Positions 27,072-35,732 of a DNA stretch of 64,000 nt are shown one piece after another. Made by a program: the position numbers and the translations under genes. Each line of letters starts with the position of its first letter. Position 1 is the stretch's first letter. Source of the DNA: Sphingobacterium hungaricum (GTDB lineage: Bacteria; Bacteroidota; Bacteroidia; Sphingobacteriales; Sphingobacteriaceae); the NCBI RefSeq assembly GCF_015210005.1, contig NZ_MU158698.1, forward strand, positions 1,571,611 to 1,635,610, given 5' to 3'. The notes beneath the pieces are model-generated. The model was not told the DNA's origin. It worked only from the letters and a program-made list of their open reading frames with translations, and searched no databases.

Positions 27072-27839
27072 ATGAATTTTATTAAAGTCAATACCGAAGA
27101 TCATATTACGCACCTGATTTTGGATCGTGGCAAATCCAATGCTTTGCATTTGGAAATGGTCGAAGAAATTTACGAAGCTGTTCGTCAGGCTCAAGAAGAT
27201 CCGGCTGTAGAGGGCTTAATTCTTACCGGAAAAGAAAATTTTTTTACTTCTGGGCTAGACCTCATCACGCTCTATCACTATGATGAAGAGCAGATGAGCA
27301 CGTTTTGGAAAAAATTTATGTCATTAATCCATCTGCTGACGGCATTTCCAAAACCATTTGTTAGCGCTATTACCGGACATAGTCCTGCTGGTGGCTGTGT
27401 TATGGCGATTGCCTCCGATTACCGAATCATGGCCGAAGGCGAATACATTATCGGATTAAATGAAGTACCCGTCGGAATTATCGTTCCGGAAAGTATTTTC
27501 GAACTATACCGATTCTGGATTGGTAGCAAACATGCGTATCAATTTTTATTGACCGGAAAACTGCTGAAACCGAATGAAGCGCTAAAAGTTGGTTTAATCG
27601 ACGAAGTTGTGCCCGCGAACCAAATTCAAACAACGGCCATTCGGCAGATAAAATTGCTCTCCCAATTTGAGAAAAATGCTTGGCGAGCTAGCAAACTAAA
27701 TTTTAGAAAATCTGTTCTAGATAAAATGGAGCTGAATAACGAAGCGATCGTGGAACAGGTTTTGACCCAATGGTGGTCTCCAAAAACGCGCGTCGTTCTA
27801 AAGACGATAATTGATAATTTAACGGCTAAAAAAGGATAA
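27072..27839 (+). CDS. Enoyl-CoA hydratase/isomerase family protein
   Basis: A 255-residue crotonase-fold protein, cytoplasmic. The oxyanion-hole motifs are visible: NFFTSGLDLITL (first) and SAITGHSPAGGCVMAIASDYRIM (second, with Gly-Gly). GLNEVPVGIIVPESI follows. The usual second catalytic Glu is not clear, so it may be an isomerase rather than a hydratase. The next gene, a 2,4-dienoyl-CoA reductase-like SDR, starts 4 bp downstream; together they fit beta-oxidation of unsaturated fatty acids. Confidence 0.85.
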   Translation: MNFIKVNTEDHITHLILDRGKSNALHLEMVEEIYEAVRQAQEDPAVEGLILTGKENFFTSGLDLITLYHYDEEQMSTFWKKFMSLIHLLTAFPKPFVSAITGHSPAGGCVMAIASDYRIMAEGEYIIGLNEVPVGIIVPESIFELYRFWIGSKHAYQFLLTGKLLKPNEALKVGLIDEVVPANQIQTTAIRQIKLLSQFEKNAWRASKLNFRKSVLDKMELNNEAIVEQVLTQWWSPKTRVVLKTIIDNLTAKKG

Positions 27840-27843
27840 TACA

Positions 27844-28722
27844 ATGAAAGCAATTCAAGGTGCGCTACGCGAAAATGCATTCCAGGGAAAAACAATTGTT
27901 GTGACCGGAGGTGGAACAGGACTTGGAAAAGCCATGTCCACTTATTTTTCGGAATTGGGAGCCAATGTGGTTATTTCAAGCAGGAAGCTTGATGTTCTAG
28001 AGGAAACCGCAAAAGAGATCACTGCGAAGACCGGAAACCCCGTATTGCCTGTCGCTTGCGATATTCGAAACATCGACGAAGTTGAAAATTTGTTAGCCGA
28101 GAGTGAAGCAAAATTCGGTCAAGTCAATGTGCTGGTCAATAACGCCGCCGGAAATTTTATTTCTCCAACAGAGCGCCTTTCGGCAAATGCATTCTCAACC
28201 GTGATCGACATTGTTTTAAAAGGGACCGCCAACTGTACATTGACCTTTGGAAAAAATTGGATTGCAAAAAAACAGGAAGCCAATGTGCTGAATATCATCA
28301 CCACCTATGCATTTACCGGCTCAGGATACGTCGTTCCTTCGGCTGTTGCCAAAGGCGGTGTGTTGACCATGACGCGCTCATTAGCTGCCGAATGGGGAAA
28401 ATATAACATTCGGCATAATGCCATTGCTCCGGGCCCATTCCCCACGAAGGGTGCTTGGGACAGGTTATTGCCTGGTGATTTAGCAGCAAAATTTGACTTT
28501 ATAAATCGCGTGCCCCTGAAAAGAGTCGGCGACCATCAGGAATTAGCAAATCTAGCGGCATTTTTAGTGTCAGATTTTGCAGGGTTTATCAATGGAGAAG
28601 TGGTTACGATTGATGGCGGTGAATGGCTTCAAGGTGCTGGTCAGATGAATGGCATGGAATTCATTCCAAATGATATGTGGGATATGATCGAACAAAGTAT
28701 TCGCGGAAACAACAAGAAATGA
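27844..28722 (+). CDS. SDR oxidoreductase, 2,4-dienoyl-CoA reductase-like
   Basis: A 292-residue short-chain dehydrogenase. The cofactor motif is VTGGGTGLGKAM and the NNAAGNFISPTE motif follows. At the active site the usual YxxxK is replaced by SAVAK in GYVVPSAVAKGGV. This Ser-for-Tyr pattern with an earlier Tyr is typical of 2,4-dienoyl-CoA reductases (DECR), and AEWGKYNIRHNAIAPGP with TKGAW supports it. The likely reaction is NADPH-dependent reduction of 2,4-dienoyl-CoA. It follows the enoyl-CoA hydratase by 4 bp; its stop codon overlaps the next start (ATGA). Confidence 0.85.
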   Translation: MKAIQGALRENAFQGKTIVVTGGGTGLGKAMSTYFSELGANVVISSRKLDVLEETAKEITAKTGNPVLPVACDIRNIDEVENLLAESEAKFGQVNVLVNNAAGNFISPTERLSANAFSTVIDIVLKGTANCTLTFGKNWIAKKQEANVLNIITTYAFTGSGYVVPSAVAKGGVLTMTRSLAAEWGKYNIRHNAIAPGPFPTKGAWDRLLPGDLAAKFDFINRVPLKRVGDHQELANLAAFLVSDFAGFINGEVVTIDGGEWLQGAGQMNGMEFIPNDMWDMIEQSIRGNNKK

Positions 28723-29333
28723 GGATAACGAGCTTTGTGTTTTTAGTTGTTCTGTTTTTCTCCGCTTGCCAGAATAAGAAAAAGGCAGAAGAGAAAACTC
28801 AAGAATCAATTGCTTTGTCCGAAACGGACAAGCAAGACTTGATGAATGTTATCACGCGTTTCGCTCGGGCATATTTAAGTCAGGATAATGGCAAAGCCAA
28901 TGCGTTGATCCATCCCGATCTGGGTTTGGTAGTAATTTATCGCCCAGGAGCAATGGATACCTTTACAAAAGTGGATTCGCTGGATTTCAAAAATCCCATT
29001 CCCGCACATTACGCATACGAAACATTTAGTAACCAATACGCGTTAACTTTTGGTAGCTTGCCCAAGCTAGACTGCGGCAACCTAAGCTGGGACAAACAAG
29101 GCTTTTTTTGTGACACCACGGAAAATGCGACAACACTATCGACTTTATCTAGTTTTTATAAAGAAATTAACGAGCCGTTTCCACTTGAAGAAGGGCAAAT
29201 CACAGAACTGGAAAAAGATAGTTATCGCGTGATTTTGGTCGACCAATCTGACTTGATTTTTCATGTCAAACGATACGAAAACAATTGGTACGTGACTGTT
29301 CTGGATCGCGCCTACTCAGGATGCGATGCCTAA
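28719..29333 (+). CDS. Hypothetical lipoprotein
   Basis: A 204-residue protein. The ATG at 28719 overlaps the stop codon of the preceding gene (ATGA) and opens a lipoprotein signal with lipobox FSAC (MRITSFVFLVVLFFSACQNKKK), so it is preferred over the upstream in-frame start. The mature part, with QDLMNVITRFARAYLSQDNGKANALIH and a C-terminal Cys, is not recognised; the shape resembles NTF2/SnoaL-like small proteins but this is weak. It seems translationally coupled to the SDR gene. Confidence 0.6.
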   Translation: MRITSFVFLVVLFFSACQNKKKAEEKTQESIALSETDKQDLMNVITRFARAYLSQDNGKANALIHPDLGLVVIYRPGAMDTFTKVDSLDFKNPIPAHYAYETFSNQYALTFGSLPKLDCGNLSWDKQGFFCDTTENATTLSTLSSFYKEINEPFPLEEGQITELEKDSYRVILVDQSDLIFHVKRYENNWYVTVLDRAYSGCDA

Positions 29334-29398
29334 TTAACAATTTGCATCCATTAAGACAAAAAAGAATTTTATATTTACTTTTCGATTTATAGACTAAC

Positions 29399-31138
29399 AT
29401 GAGCAATATAGATATCGCTACACAATCACGTGTGCAACAATGGTTGTCCTCACAATATGACGAACAAACCCGAGGCTTGGTTCAAAAATTGGTAGACCAA
29501 ACGGACCAGACAGAATTAATTGATAGTTTTTACAAAGAACTAGAATTTGGTACTGGGGGTCTTCGCGGGATTATGGGCGTAGGCTCCAATCGCATCAATA
29601 AATACACGCTAGGAAAAGCGACCCAAGGATTGGCAAATTACCTGAAAAAACAATATCCCGGACAGGCGATTAAAGTTTCGGTGTCTTACGACAGCCGCAA
29701 CAACTCTCAAGAATTTGGACATTTAGTGGCGGATATTTTTTCTGCGAATGATATTCATGTATATCTATTTAAAGAGCTTCGTCCCACTCCGATGCTGTCC
29801 TTTGCGATACGTCATTTTGGATGCCAATCGGGCGTGATGCTAACAGCTTCACACAATCCAAAAGAGTACAATGGCTACAAAGCTTATGGAAATGACGGCG
29901 GACAATTGGTTGCTCCGCATGACGAAAATGTTATTACGGAAGTCAACGCGATTCAGCAAGTCGACGAAATCTCCTTTACCAGAAAACCCGAAAACATCAC
30001 CCTTGTTGAAGAAGATTTCGACCAGATTTATATTGAACAAAATAAACAATTAAGCATCCATCCAGAAATCGTTGCGCAGCAAAAAGATTTAAAAATTGTG
30101 TTCTCACCGATCCATGGAACAGGAATTACCCTAGTCCCTAAAACATTGGAAGCTTGGGGATTTACGAATGTGCATGTTGTCGAAGAGCAAGCGAATCCTG
30201 ACGGAAATTTCCCGACAGTGATTTACCCGAATCCGGAAGAAGAGGAAGCGATGTCCAAAGCGAAGAAAAAAGGCCAGGATCTGGATGCTGATTTAGTTTT
30301 AGCAACAGACCCAGATGCAGATCGCGTTGGCGTAGCCATAAAAAACCATCAAGGCGAATTCCAGTTATTAAACGGAAATCAAATTGGTAGTTTATTGACC
30401 TATTATGTGCTCGCTACGAAAAAAGAAAAAGGAGATTTGAAATCAGATGACTTTACCGTTAAGACCATTGTGACAACAAATCTTATCTCTGATATTTCAA
30501 GCGCATTCCAGGTTTCCAATTATGAAACGTTAACGGGTTTCAAATTTATCGGTGAGATTATGACCCGCTTAGAAGGCAAAGAAAACTACTTGGTTGGCGG
30601 AGAAGAGAGCTATGGTTTTTTAGTGGGTGATTTAGTCCGCGATAAGGATGCGGTAAATTCATGTGCATTTATTGCAGAAATGACTGCTTATTTTAAATCG
30701 AAAGGCAAATCTGTCTATGATGTTTTGATGGATATCTATACTGAATACGGTTTTTACAAAGAGAAACTAATTTCATTAACCAAAAAAGGCAAAGCCGGAG
30801 CTGAAGAAATTCAACAAATGATGGCTGATTTGCGCGCGAATCCACCACAAACATTGGGAAGCATTGCTGTTAAAGAAATCCGCGATTACGAAAACCGAGT
30901 CACTTTGGATATTGCGAGCGGTCAGCAGACAGCGATTGAACTACCGAAATCTGATGTATTGCAATTTATTACGGTGGATGGCGATGTGATATCTGCTCGC
31001 CCTTCTGGAACCGAACCAAAAATAAAATTCTATTGTTCAGTGAAAGAATCTTTAAACGATGTACAAGCTTATCAAGAAATTGCAGATAAGCTAGACCAAA
31101 AAGTGAAGAACGTCATGGCTGACATCGTAAAAGATTAA
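29399..31138 (+). CDS. Phospho-sugar mutase (phosphoglucomutase/phosphomannomutase type)
   Basis: A 579-residue alpha-D-phosphohexomutase. It shows the N-terminal GTGGLRGIMGVGSNRIN, the phosphoserine loop TASHNPKEYNGYKAYG, the metal loop DPDADRVG, the sugar-binding GGEESYGFLVGD and the phosphate-binding RPSGTEPKIKFY. The length and motifs fit the PGM2/PgcA-like group that interconverts glucose-1-P and glucose-6-P (or pentose/mannose phosphates). Cytoplasmic. The next gene starts 1 bp after the stop codon. Confidence 0.92.
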   Translation: MSNIDIATQSRVQQWLSSQYDEQTRGLVQKLVDQTDQTELIDSFYKELEFGTGGLRGIMGVGSNRINKYTLGKATQGLANYLKKQYPGQAIKVSVSYDSRNNSQEFGHLVADIFSANDIHVYLFKELRPTPMLSFAIRHFGCQSGVMLTASHNPKEYNGYKAYGNDGGQLVAPHDENVITEVNAIQQVDEISFTRKPENITLVEEDFDQIYIEQNKQLSIHPEIVAQQKDLKIVFSPIHGTGITLVPKTLEAWGFTNVHVVEEQANPDGNFPTVIYPNPEEEEAMSKAKKKGQDLDADLVLATDPDADRVGVAIKNHQGEFQLLNGNQIGSLLTYYVLATKKEKGDLKSDDFTVKTIVTTNLISDISSAFQVSNYETLTGFKFIGEIMTRLEGKENYLVGGEESYGFLVGDLVRDKDAVNSCAFIAEMTAYFKSKGKSVYDVLMDIYTEYGFYKEKLISLTKKGKAGAEEIQQMMADLRANPPQTLGSIAVKEIRDYENRVTLDIASGQQTAIELPKSDVLQFITVDGDVISARPSGTEPKIKFYCSVKESLNDVQAYQEIADKLDQKVKNVMADIVKD

Positions 31139-31139
31139 T

Positions 31140-31685
31140 ATGGAAAAATGGACTTTATTAGATTCTAAATATATTATTCAGCGTCCATGGGCGACATTGC
31201 GAGTGGACAAACTGCAATTGCCTAACGGAAATATCAAAGATGAATACTATGTGCTGGAATATCCGACCTGGGTCAACATGGTCGGCATTACTGAAGATGA
31301 TAAAATTTTGTTTGTTAAGCAATACAGGCATGGTGCAGGAAAGATTTTAATTGAGCTGCCTGCTGGAGTTGTAGAAGATGGAGAAGATCCGGCAGAAGCG
31401 GCTAAACGAGAACTTCTGGAAGAAACGGGATTTGCGTTTGACTCGATCGAAGAAATCTGTCAGCTTCATGCCAATCCAGCTACCAGCGGAAATATTACCT
31501 ACACGTATTTATTAACAGGCGGCAAAAAAATCGAAGAACAGGAATTAGATCATTCTGAAGATATCGATGTAGTGGAATTGACCATTCCAGAAGCGCAAGA
31601 ACTGTTGTTCTCCAATGGCATTTCGCAAGCATTGCATACTTCAGCACTGTTTTATTGTTTCAAGAAATTGGGCTTGCTGTCATAG
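31140..31685 (+). CDS. Nudix hydrolase, ADP-ribose pyrophosphatase type
   Basis: A 181-residue Nudix enzyme with an intact box GVVEDGEDPAEAAKRELLEE followed by TGF, so all catalytic glutamates are present. The N-terminal YVLEYPTWVNMVGITEDDKILFVKQYRHG is typical of ADP-ribose pyrophosphatases. It starts 1 bp after the mutase stop codon and is closed by a terminator at 31751. Compare the degenerate box of the AraR-like protein at 8.4 kb. Confidence 0.85.
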   Translation: MEKWTLLDSKYIIQRPWATLRVDKLQLPNGNIKDEYYVLEYPTWVNMVGITEDDKILFVKQYRHGAGKILIELPAGVVEDGEDPAEAAKRELLEETGFAFDSIEEICQLHANPATSGNITYTYLLTGGKKIEEQELDHSEDIDVVELTIPEAQELLFSNGISQALHTSALFYCFKKLGLLS

Positions 31686-31750
31686 AAGATTAGACAGGTT
31701 TATTATCGCAAAACAGCGTATTGAAAGAGATAACAATTTTTCTATAAAGC

Positions 31751-31777
31751 AAAAAACCGAACTTAGTTTGGTTTTTT
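31751..31777 (+). terminator. Terminator abutting the next gene's promoter
   Basis: AAAAAACCGAAC pairs with GTTTGGTTTTTT (one mismatch, 3-nt loop). Its T-run ends only 1 nt before the -7 box at 31779-31786. Confidence 0.6.
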
Positions 31778-31778
31778 G

Positions 31779-31786
31779 TATTTTTG
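31779..31786 (+). promoter_or_regulatory. -7 box 4 nt before the next ATG (leaderless candidate)
   Basis: TATTTTTG followed by CCGA and the ATG at 31791. A matching -33 TTG is not visible because the preceding terminator occupies that place. Confidence 0.45.
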
Positions 31787-31790
31787 CCGA

Positions 31791-33104
31791 ATGGCAAGAG
31801 AAATATTCGAAACGAAACGCAAAGCATTAAAAATTAACCTTACTCCGGAATTTTATGGCGCCTTCGCCGAGATTGGCGCAGGCCAAGAAGTCGCCCGTAA
31901 TTTTTTTGAAGCTGGCGCTGCGTCAGGAACTATTGCCAAGACCATGTCAGCATACGATATGGCCTATTCAGATGCGATTTATGGAGTCGAAGAATCGGGT
32001 CGTTATGTAAGCCGTACCCGCTTGACAAAAATGCTAAATCATGAGTTTGAGTTGTTGAATGAACGTTTAACAGGTCATAAATACGATCATCGCCAATTTT
32101 TTGCTTTCGCAAATACCGTGACTACGTTAAATTATAACAAAACGAATGAACCCCATGGATGGATCGGAATCCGTTTCCAGCATGAACCGCATTCTGAAAC
32201 CAACGACATTATTATCCACGTCCGTTTGTTGGACAGCGACGCGAACCTACAGCAGAAAGTCTTAGGAATTTTAGGTGTCAATTTAGTTTTTGGCGCTTAT
32301 TTCTACCGCAATGATATCCAGACTTTAATTGAATCCCTAGTGGATAATTTGGCGGAAGGTTCTGTCGAAATTGACTTAGTAAAAGTGAAAGGTCCGGCAT
32401 TTGAAAATGTAAATGAGCGTTTGATCAATCTGTATTTAATTGCCAAAGGATTTTCAAAAGCTGCGATCTTCAAACCTGATGGGAAGGCCGCACAGATTAA
32501 AGAATATCTGTACAAGAAAGATATCATCATCCTTCGCACGAAATACCGCCAGAAATCCCTGCCTAACTTTGATTTATTCAATCTGGCTGTTGAGCAGTTT
32601 AAAAAGAACGAAGGAGTCGACCCAAACAACATTGTCGTTTTAATTGAGGTGCTGATGGGGAATGTCTTGGAGGAAGAAAACACCATTTCGAATGAAGATC
32701 TGGAATATTTCGCAAAACGTGCCGAAGAGTTATGCGCTACAGGAAACAACATTATGGTGTCTAACTTTAGACGAAATAACCATTTGGCTGAATTTGTTAA
32801 ATCATTCCGCACCAAACATGTTGGAATTGCGACAAACGTTTCCAACCTAAAAAACATATTCAACTCGGAAAATTATAGCAAAAAAGAATACACCAACGAA
32901 TTGCTTTCTTACATATCGGGCATGTTTAGCCAAGATGTAAAATTGTATGCTTATCCGTATTTGGACAAGAAGAACAATGAAATTATTACTACTCAAAATC
33001 TAACGGTTTCTGAAGAAGCAAAGCCGCTTTTTGACTTCCTGATCAAGAATAAATACATTGTCGATATCGAAAATTACGACGAACGTTTTGTGAAAACTGT
33101 ATAA
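31791..33104 (+). CDS. Conserved protein of unknown function
   Basis: A 437-residue cytoplasmic protein without signal peptide or membrane segments. I do not assign a family function. Its N-terminus, KRKALKINLTPEFYGAFAEIGAGQEVARNFF then GAASGTIAKTMSAYDMAYSD, is strongly patterned and looks highly conserved, and the Ala/Gly-rich GAGQEVARNFFEAGAASGT could be a nucleotide-binding or phosphate loop; that is inference. The ATG at 31791 is used because the frame upstream runs into a promoter box and a terminator. It is monocistronic: terminator before, terminator after (33120). Confidence 0.7.
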   Translation: MAREIFETKRKALKINLTPEFYGAFAEIGAGQEVARNFFEAGAASGTIAKTMSAYDMAYSDAIYGVEESGRYVSRTRLTKMLNHEFELLNERLTGHKYDHRQFFAFANTVTTLNYNKTNEPHGWIGIRFQHEPHSETNDIIIHVRLLDSDANLQQKVLGILGVNLVFGAYFYRNDIQTLIESLVDNLAEGSVEIDLVKVKGPAFENVNERLINLYLIAKGFSKAAIFKPDGKAAQIKEYLYKKDIIILRTKYRQKSLPNFDLFNLAVEQFKKNEGVDPNNIVVLIEVLMGNVLEEENTISNEDLEYFAKRAEELCATGNNIMVSNFRRNNHLAEFVKSFRTKHVGIATNVSNLKNIFNSENYSKKEYTNELLSYISGMFSQDVKLYAYPYLDKKNNEIITTQNLTVSEEAKPLFDFLIKNKYIVDIENYDERFVKTV

Positions 33105-33119
33105 TTGATTTAACAAAAA

Positions 33120-33162
33120 AAATCTTCATTTTGCTCTATTTATTAAAGCAAAATGAAGATTT
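33120..33162. terminator. Bidirectional terminator
   Basis: A 16-bp inverted repeat beginning AAATCTTCATTTTGCT (33120-33135) with its complement at 33147-33162. It lies between the convergent genes ending at 33104 and 33221. Confidence 0.8.
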
Positions 33163-33220
33163 AAACTAAACGTTAGAATCTATACTGAAAGCTGTAAATC
33201 ATTGCACAGCAGAAAAAAAA

Positions 33221-34009
33221 TTACTTTTTCAATTTGAAAAACTCTTCGATCGAAATAAACAATCCTAACGTAAACATTGTGTCGTTGTATTTCCAATCCA
33301 AATTGTTCAAAGAAGCACTTCTGACAACTTGAAGCTGCCCTTTAACAAATTTGTAGCCGCCGCGTAGAGTGATGGCAGGCTCAAAGAAAAAGTGCCTTTT
33401 CGAAGTGATATCTTGCAGGCCCTGTTGTTCTACATAAAATTGCAGCATTCCATTTGAATTAAAATCCGAATACTTAATCCCCGAGATTCGCGCTGCGAAC
33501 CCTGCATCAAAAAATGGCGTCGTCAGGTTTATTCCCGGTTGGATAAATATCCTGTCGAAATTCATTTTTACATCAGAATTCAATTTCCCTGCCCCATAGC
33601 CAACATAAGTGTCAGCAACTAGTTTAAATCCCTTTTCATTTAAAATAATAGGATAATACCCGCCGATACCGCCCTCTAGTAAATTCGCATGAGCGTCGAC
33701 TTCTCCGTCTTCAGGTACCTCTTCATAGGTATCGTAGCGATAATTGGCATAATTGCCCATCAATCCAACGTATTTTAGCGGAGAATAGGATGCCTGCAAA
33801 TTAATTACTTCGCTAGAATAATCGCCTGAGCTACTCGTTCCAACACCCCCATTTCCAGAAACAAGTATTTTCGCATCATTTCTGTTGCTGAGCATCGGAG
33901 CATTCACTGCATTTGGCTGATAATAGTAGCGGTTACAGGACGATATTGAAATTAAAAGAAGAACCAATATTGGTAGAATAGAGGCTGGTTTTGTTAAGTT
34001 GATTTGCAT
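33221..34009 (-). CDS. Outer membrane lipoprotein, putative small beta-barrel
   Basis: A 262-residue protein with a lipobox (ISSC, Cys about 25, followed by NRYYYQPNAVNAP). The mature part alternates Gly/Tyr-rich strands (LLEGGIGGYYPI, LVADTYVGYGAG, FEPAITLRGGYKFVKGQLQVV) typical of small outer-membrane barrel proteins, but the family is not recognised. Transcribed separately from the following amidase gene, 104 bp away. Ligand or role unknown. Confidence 0.55.
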   Translation of the reverse strand: MQINLTKPASILPILVLLLISISSCNRYYYQPNAVNAPMLSNRNDAKILVSGNGGVGTSSSGDYSSEVINLQASYSPLKYVGLMGNYANYRYDTYEEVPEDGEVDAHANLLEGGIGGYYPIILNEKGFKLVADTYVGYGAGKLNSDVKMNFDRIFIQPGINLTTPFFDAGFAARISGIKYSDFNSNGMLQFYVEQQGLQDITSKRHFFFEPAITLRGGYKFVKGQLQVVRSASLNNLDWKYNDTMFTLGLFISIEEFFKLKK

Positions 34010-34113
34010 AATTCGTCTTAATAAAGTGCAACAAGCATATTTCCAACCGCGGTTGGAACATGCTGTTGCATAGCAAACGAGTTGCAGACGTTTCTTGCTA
34101 CAAAGAATCGAAT

Positions 34114-34938
34114 CTACAAGTACTTTTTATAGATCGAATACAAAACTTTCAATTCTTCGGGTGACCAAGTGGTCAATGTATTCGTTTGTATATAATGAAT
34201 TTTAAAAGCCTTAACCGCAGCGTCTAAGTTTTTAATGTCATAACCGATAATGCGCAAGGCCATGGCAGGATTAAAATCTGCGGGAGCCTCTTCAAGCGCG
34301 GTTTCGTACCAAAAGCCAAAACCCTGATCTGCTAAGATTTTCCAGGGAAAGCGTGACGGATCGTTCTTCCGTGTAGGCGCAAGATCCATATGTCCAATAA
34401 AATTGGCTTGCGGAATTTTATAGGCGTCTTTTAAGTAAGCTAATAGCTGAATCAGCGCATTGATCTGCGCTTCGGGCCAAGGATCAGTCAATCCATTATT
34501 ATCTAACTCAATTCCGATGGAAGAGGAATTCAAATCAGTATCGTTTCCCCATTTTCCGGCACCAGCATGATGTCCACGAAACAAATCGTTTACCATCTGA
34601 ACAATCTTGCCATTACGCCCGATGACGTAATGCGAGCTGACGCCTACTTTTTGGTTATGAAAAGTTTTAATAGTTTGATTTAAAGAATCTTGAGCGGTAT
34701 GGTGAATGACTACATAGTTCGGTTTGCGTGTTCCAAAATTTGTCGACGCCACCCATTCCTTATCAGAATAAATTACTTTATCAAGCAATTGTCCTTGCGC
34801 AGGTTGCGAACGATATTGCTTCGCAAAATCCTTTGCTTTATCCTTGTAAATTTTTTCGGTAGCCGCATATTTACCTCCCCCACATGACGAAAGCAACAAT
34901 GCGAATGCTATTAATTTGCAACTATTTTTCAAATTCAT
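34114..34938 (-). CDS. N-acetylmuramoyl-L-alanine amidase (amidase_2), lipoprotein
   Basis: A 274-residue zinc amidase cleaving the MurNAc-L-Ala bond of peptidoglycan or anhydro-muropeptides. The lipobox (LLSSCGGG, Cys about 19) anchors it in an outer or inner membrane. Zinc ligands are visible in YVVIHHTAQ, HHAGAG and GHMDLAPTRKNDPSRFPW, as in AmpD/amidase_2 proteins. The ATG at 34938 is preferred to an upstream TTG that lies inside the -7 box. This gene, too, has a -7 box 3 nt before the ATG. Confidence 0.88.
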   Translation of the reverse strand: MNLKNSCKLIAFALLLSSCGGGKYAATEKIYKDKAKDFAKQYRSQPAQGQLLDKVIYSDKEWVASTNFGTRKPNYVVIHHTAQDSLNQTIKTFHNQKVGVSSHYVIGRNGKIVQMVNDLFRGHHAGAGKWGNDTDLNSSSIGIELDNNGLTDPWPEAQINALIQLLAYLKDAYKIPQANFIGHMDLAPTRKNDPSRFPWKILADQGFGFWYETALEEAPADFNPAMALRIIGYDIKNLDAAVKAFKIHYIQTNTLTTWSPEELKVLYSIYKKYL

Positions 34939-34941
34939 AAA

Positions 34942-34949
34942 CAAACTTA
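34942..34949 (-). promoter_or_regulatory. -7 box 3 nt before the amidase ATG (leaderless candidate)
   Basis: Minus-strand TAAGTTTG, spacer TTT, then ATG (34938). No obvious -33 TTG upstream. Confidence 0.45.
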
Positions 34950-34990
34950 GTGATTATTTAAGAGGAATCTATTTTTTAGAAAGCTAGATA

Positions 34991-35731
34991 TTATAACTCC
35001 TTTACAATTTGGGAAGCTGACAATAGTCCAGGATTTAACTCAACGACTTGCATATTTCGAAACTCTATTTCAGCGCCTTCTGCTTCCAGACACAGATAAC
35101 CTTTCTTGATCGTGGATTGACTGATGCCATTGACAAACTTTCCATTCACCGATAATTTGATTGTCCCGTCAACACAGATGACCGTGTAGGTATTCCATTC
35201 GCCTTTCCCGAGGCAAAGGTTTTGAATCGATTTGCTTCGTTCTCCACGCGGATTGTCGGGAATTGTCTTCACACCGCCCACACCGAAAAGCTCGCCATGC
35301 ACGTAAGCAATCGGAGCCGGCTCGCCATTGACTTTATGCTGATTGACCCAATCGAGTTCCAGCATCTGCACTTCGACCCCCCCGGGAAGCCTTCCGACCG
35401 GATCTGGCTGCGCATCACTCCAGACGAAAATACCTGAATTTCCTCCCGCTGTTAAATGCCTCCATTCCACATGCAGGACAAAGTTTTCATACATTTTCTC
35501 CGAACGGATTACTCCAATCGGCCATCCCTTGCACACTAAAACTTCGCCTTTTTTAAACCATGTTGTATCGGTCGTGTTGACATCAACCCATTTGATTGCT
35601 TCTGACTTGGAACTATTATCGATCAGGGAAGAAAAGGCTTTCTCCTCTCCAAAAGTGATTGGAAATGTTTGCGAAAACACCGAAGGAATCAGCATGTTAA
35701 AAAGCAGTATAAAACAGGCTATTTCCTTCAT
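34991..35731 (-). CDS. DUF1080 / 3-keto-disaccharide hydrolase-like secreted protein
   Basis: A 246-residue exported protein (signal about 1-21, SVFSQ). The LamG-like beta-sandwich motifs of DUF1080 are present: [53 protein letters not shown] and [19 protein letters not shown]. Family members bind or hydrolyse carbohydrates, including 3-keto-glycosides. The ATG at 35731 is 1 nt after the stop codon of the Gfo/Idh/MocA gene (TAAGATG), so translation is coupled; a TTG further upstream is not favoured. Together the pair suggests metabolism of 3-keto sugars in the periplasm. Confidence 0.8.
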   Translation of the reverse strand: MKEIACFILLFNMLIPSVFSQTFPITFGEEKAFSSLIDNSSKSEAIKWVDVNTTDTTWFKKGEVLVCKGWPIGVIRSEKMYENFVLHVEWRHLTAGGNSGIFVWSDAQPDPVGRLPGGVEVQMLELDWVNQHKVNGEPAPIAYVHGELFGVGGVKTIPDNPRGERSKSIQNLCLGKGEWNTYTVICVDGTIKLSVNGKFVNGISQSTIKKGYLCLEAEGAEIEFRNMQVVELNPGLLSASQIVKEL

Positions 35732-35732
35732 C

